Source: Pseudomonas wuhanensis
GTDB lineage: Bacteria > Pseudomonadota > Gammaproteobacteria > Pseudomonadales > Pseudomonadaceae
Direction: 5' to 3'
NCBI RefSeq assembly: GCF_030687395.1
Contig: NZ_CP117430.1
Location: 496,001-560,000, forward strand
DNA: 64,000 nucleotides
The notes under the pieces were generated by a model that was not told the DNA's origin, made no database searches, and saw only the letters and a program-made list of their open reading frames with translations. The translations under genes and the position numbers were made by a program. Positions 63,637 through 64,000 of the stretch are shown here, piece after piece; within the stretch, counting starts at the first letter, position 1, and each line of letters starts with the position of its first letter.

Positions 63637-64000
63637 TCAGGCTGCCATGACTTCCCGAATATCCGTCGCCAATTCGCGCACGCGTTCTTCTTCGGTGTCC
63701 CACGAGCACATGAATCGCGCGCCGCCGTTGCCAATGAAGGTGTAGAAGCGCCAGCCCTTGGCGGTCAGTGCGGCGATGGCCGGTTCCGACAGTTGCAGGA
63801 ACACGCCGTTGGCCTGTACCGGGAACATCAGTTCCACGCCCGGAATGTCGCTCACCAGTTCGGCCAGCAGCTGCGCGCAGTGGTTGGCGTGGCGGGCGTA
63901 TTTGAGCCAGGCGTCGTTTTCCAGAATCCCGACCCACGGCGCCGAGAGGAAGCGCATCTTCGACGCCAGTTGCCCGGCCTGTTTGCAGCGGTAGTCGAAG
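63637..64000 (-). CDS. ltaE: Low-specificity L-threonine aldolase, C-terminal part
   Basis: The 3' 121 codons of a gene whose 5' end lies beyond the window. The sequence (FDYRCKQAGQLASKMRFLSAP, WLKYARHANHCAQLLAEL, FPVQANGVFLQLSEPAI, RFYTFIGNGGARFMCSWDT) is the C-terminal half of a PLP-dependent threonine aldolase/beta-eliminating lyase. The enzyme splits threonine or allo-threonine into glycine and acetaldehyde. Its place after gbcAB matches P. aeruginosa, linking it to glycine/serine flux from betaine. Confidence 0.87.
   Translation of the reverse strand, partial: FDYRCKQAGQLASKMRFLSAPWVGILENDAWLKYARHANHCAQLLAELVSDIPGVELMFPVQANGVFLQLSEPAIAALTAKGWRFYTFIGNGGARFMCSWDTEEERVRELATDIREVMAA

Overview
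The window is chromosomal DNA of a fluorescent-group Pseudomonas. Three things support this: dense GC-rich coding with long antisense open frames, about two dozen REP/REPIN palindromes of Pseudomonas type, and a gene order that closely matches the P. aeruginosa region from betA to ltaE (choline, carnitine and glycine betaine catabolism). The species cannot be fixed from sequence alone.

Layout. 1-1463: an IS4-family insertion with perfect ends, a 10-bp target duplication and a frameshifted transposase; it sits in the loop of a Rho-independent terminator. 1464-4648: gene-poor accessory DNA with large hairpins, a small AT-rich unknown gene, a DUF6124 gene whose leader looks like a switching structured RNA, and a PL7 alginate lyase. 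4965-19243: housekeeping and signalling genes (REC-PAS-GGDEF-EAL protein, YgjP-like protein, acetyltransferase, amino-acid-type binding protein, YccS, HI0933-type flavoprotein, DbpA, MdtD-type exporter, a TldD/TldE pair).

19526-32656: choline supply and oxidation: betA, betB, betI, betT, choVWX, sdaB and the regulator gbdR. 33430-39439: carnitine degradation operon caiX-cdhC-cdhA-cdhB plus a gamma-butyrobetaine hydroxylase gene, with the divergent regulator cdhR. 40919-48699: dimethylglycine catabolism: dipeptidase, DUF5943 gene, dgcA, dgcB, etfA, etfB. 58578-61256: the glycine betaine demethylase genes gbcA and gbcB, divergent. 63637-end: partial ltaE. Together the genes describe a route choline -> betaine aldehyde -> glycine betaine -> dimethylglycine -> sarcosine -> glycine/serine -> pyruvate, with carnitine and gamma-butyrobetaine feeding glycine betaine.

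47190-50341: three consensus DnaA boxes inside etfA/etfB and six more in a 1-kb noncoding stretch built from degenerate repeats about 182 bp long. This looks like a DnaA-binding locus away from oriC and is the observation I would follow first. 50341-57068: an unusual three-gene unit: a 1150-residue GMC dehydrogenase fused to an alpha/beta hydrolase with a Cys nucleophile, a membrane-anchored dihaem cytochrome c, and a metallophosphoesterase. A second intact IS4-family element (57097-58474) lies just behind it, inserted in a REP sequence. 62292-63624: a REP-associated tyrosine transposase gene flanked by its probable substrate REPINs, three of them in a 202-bp tandem array that also carries diverged copies of the ltaE 3' end.
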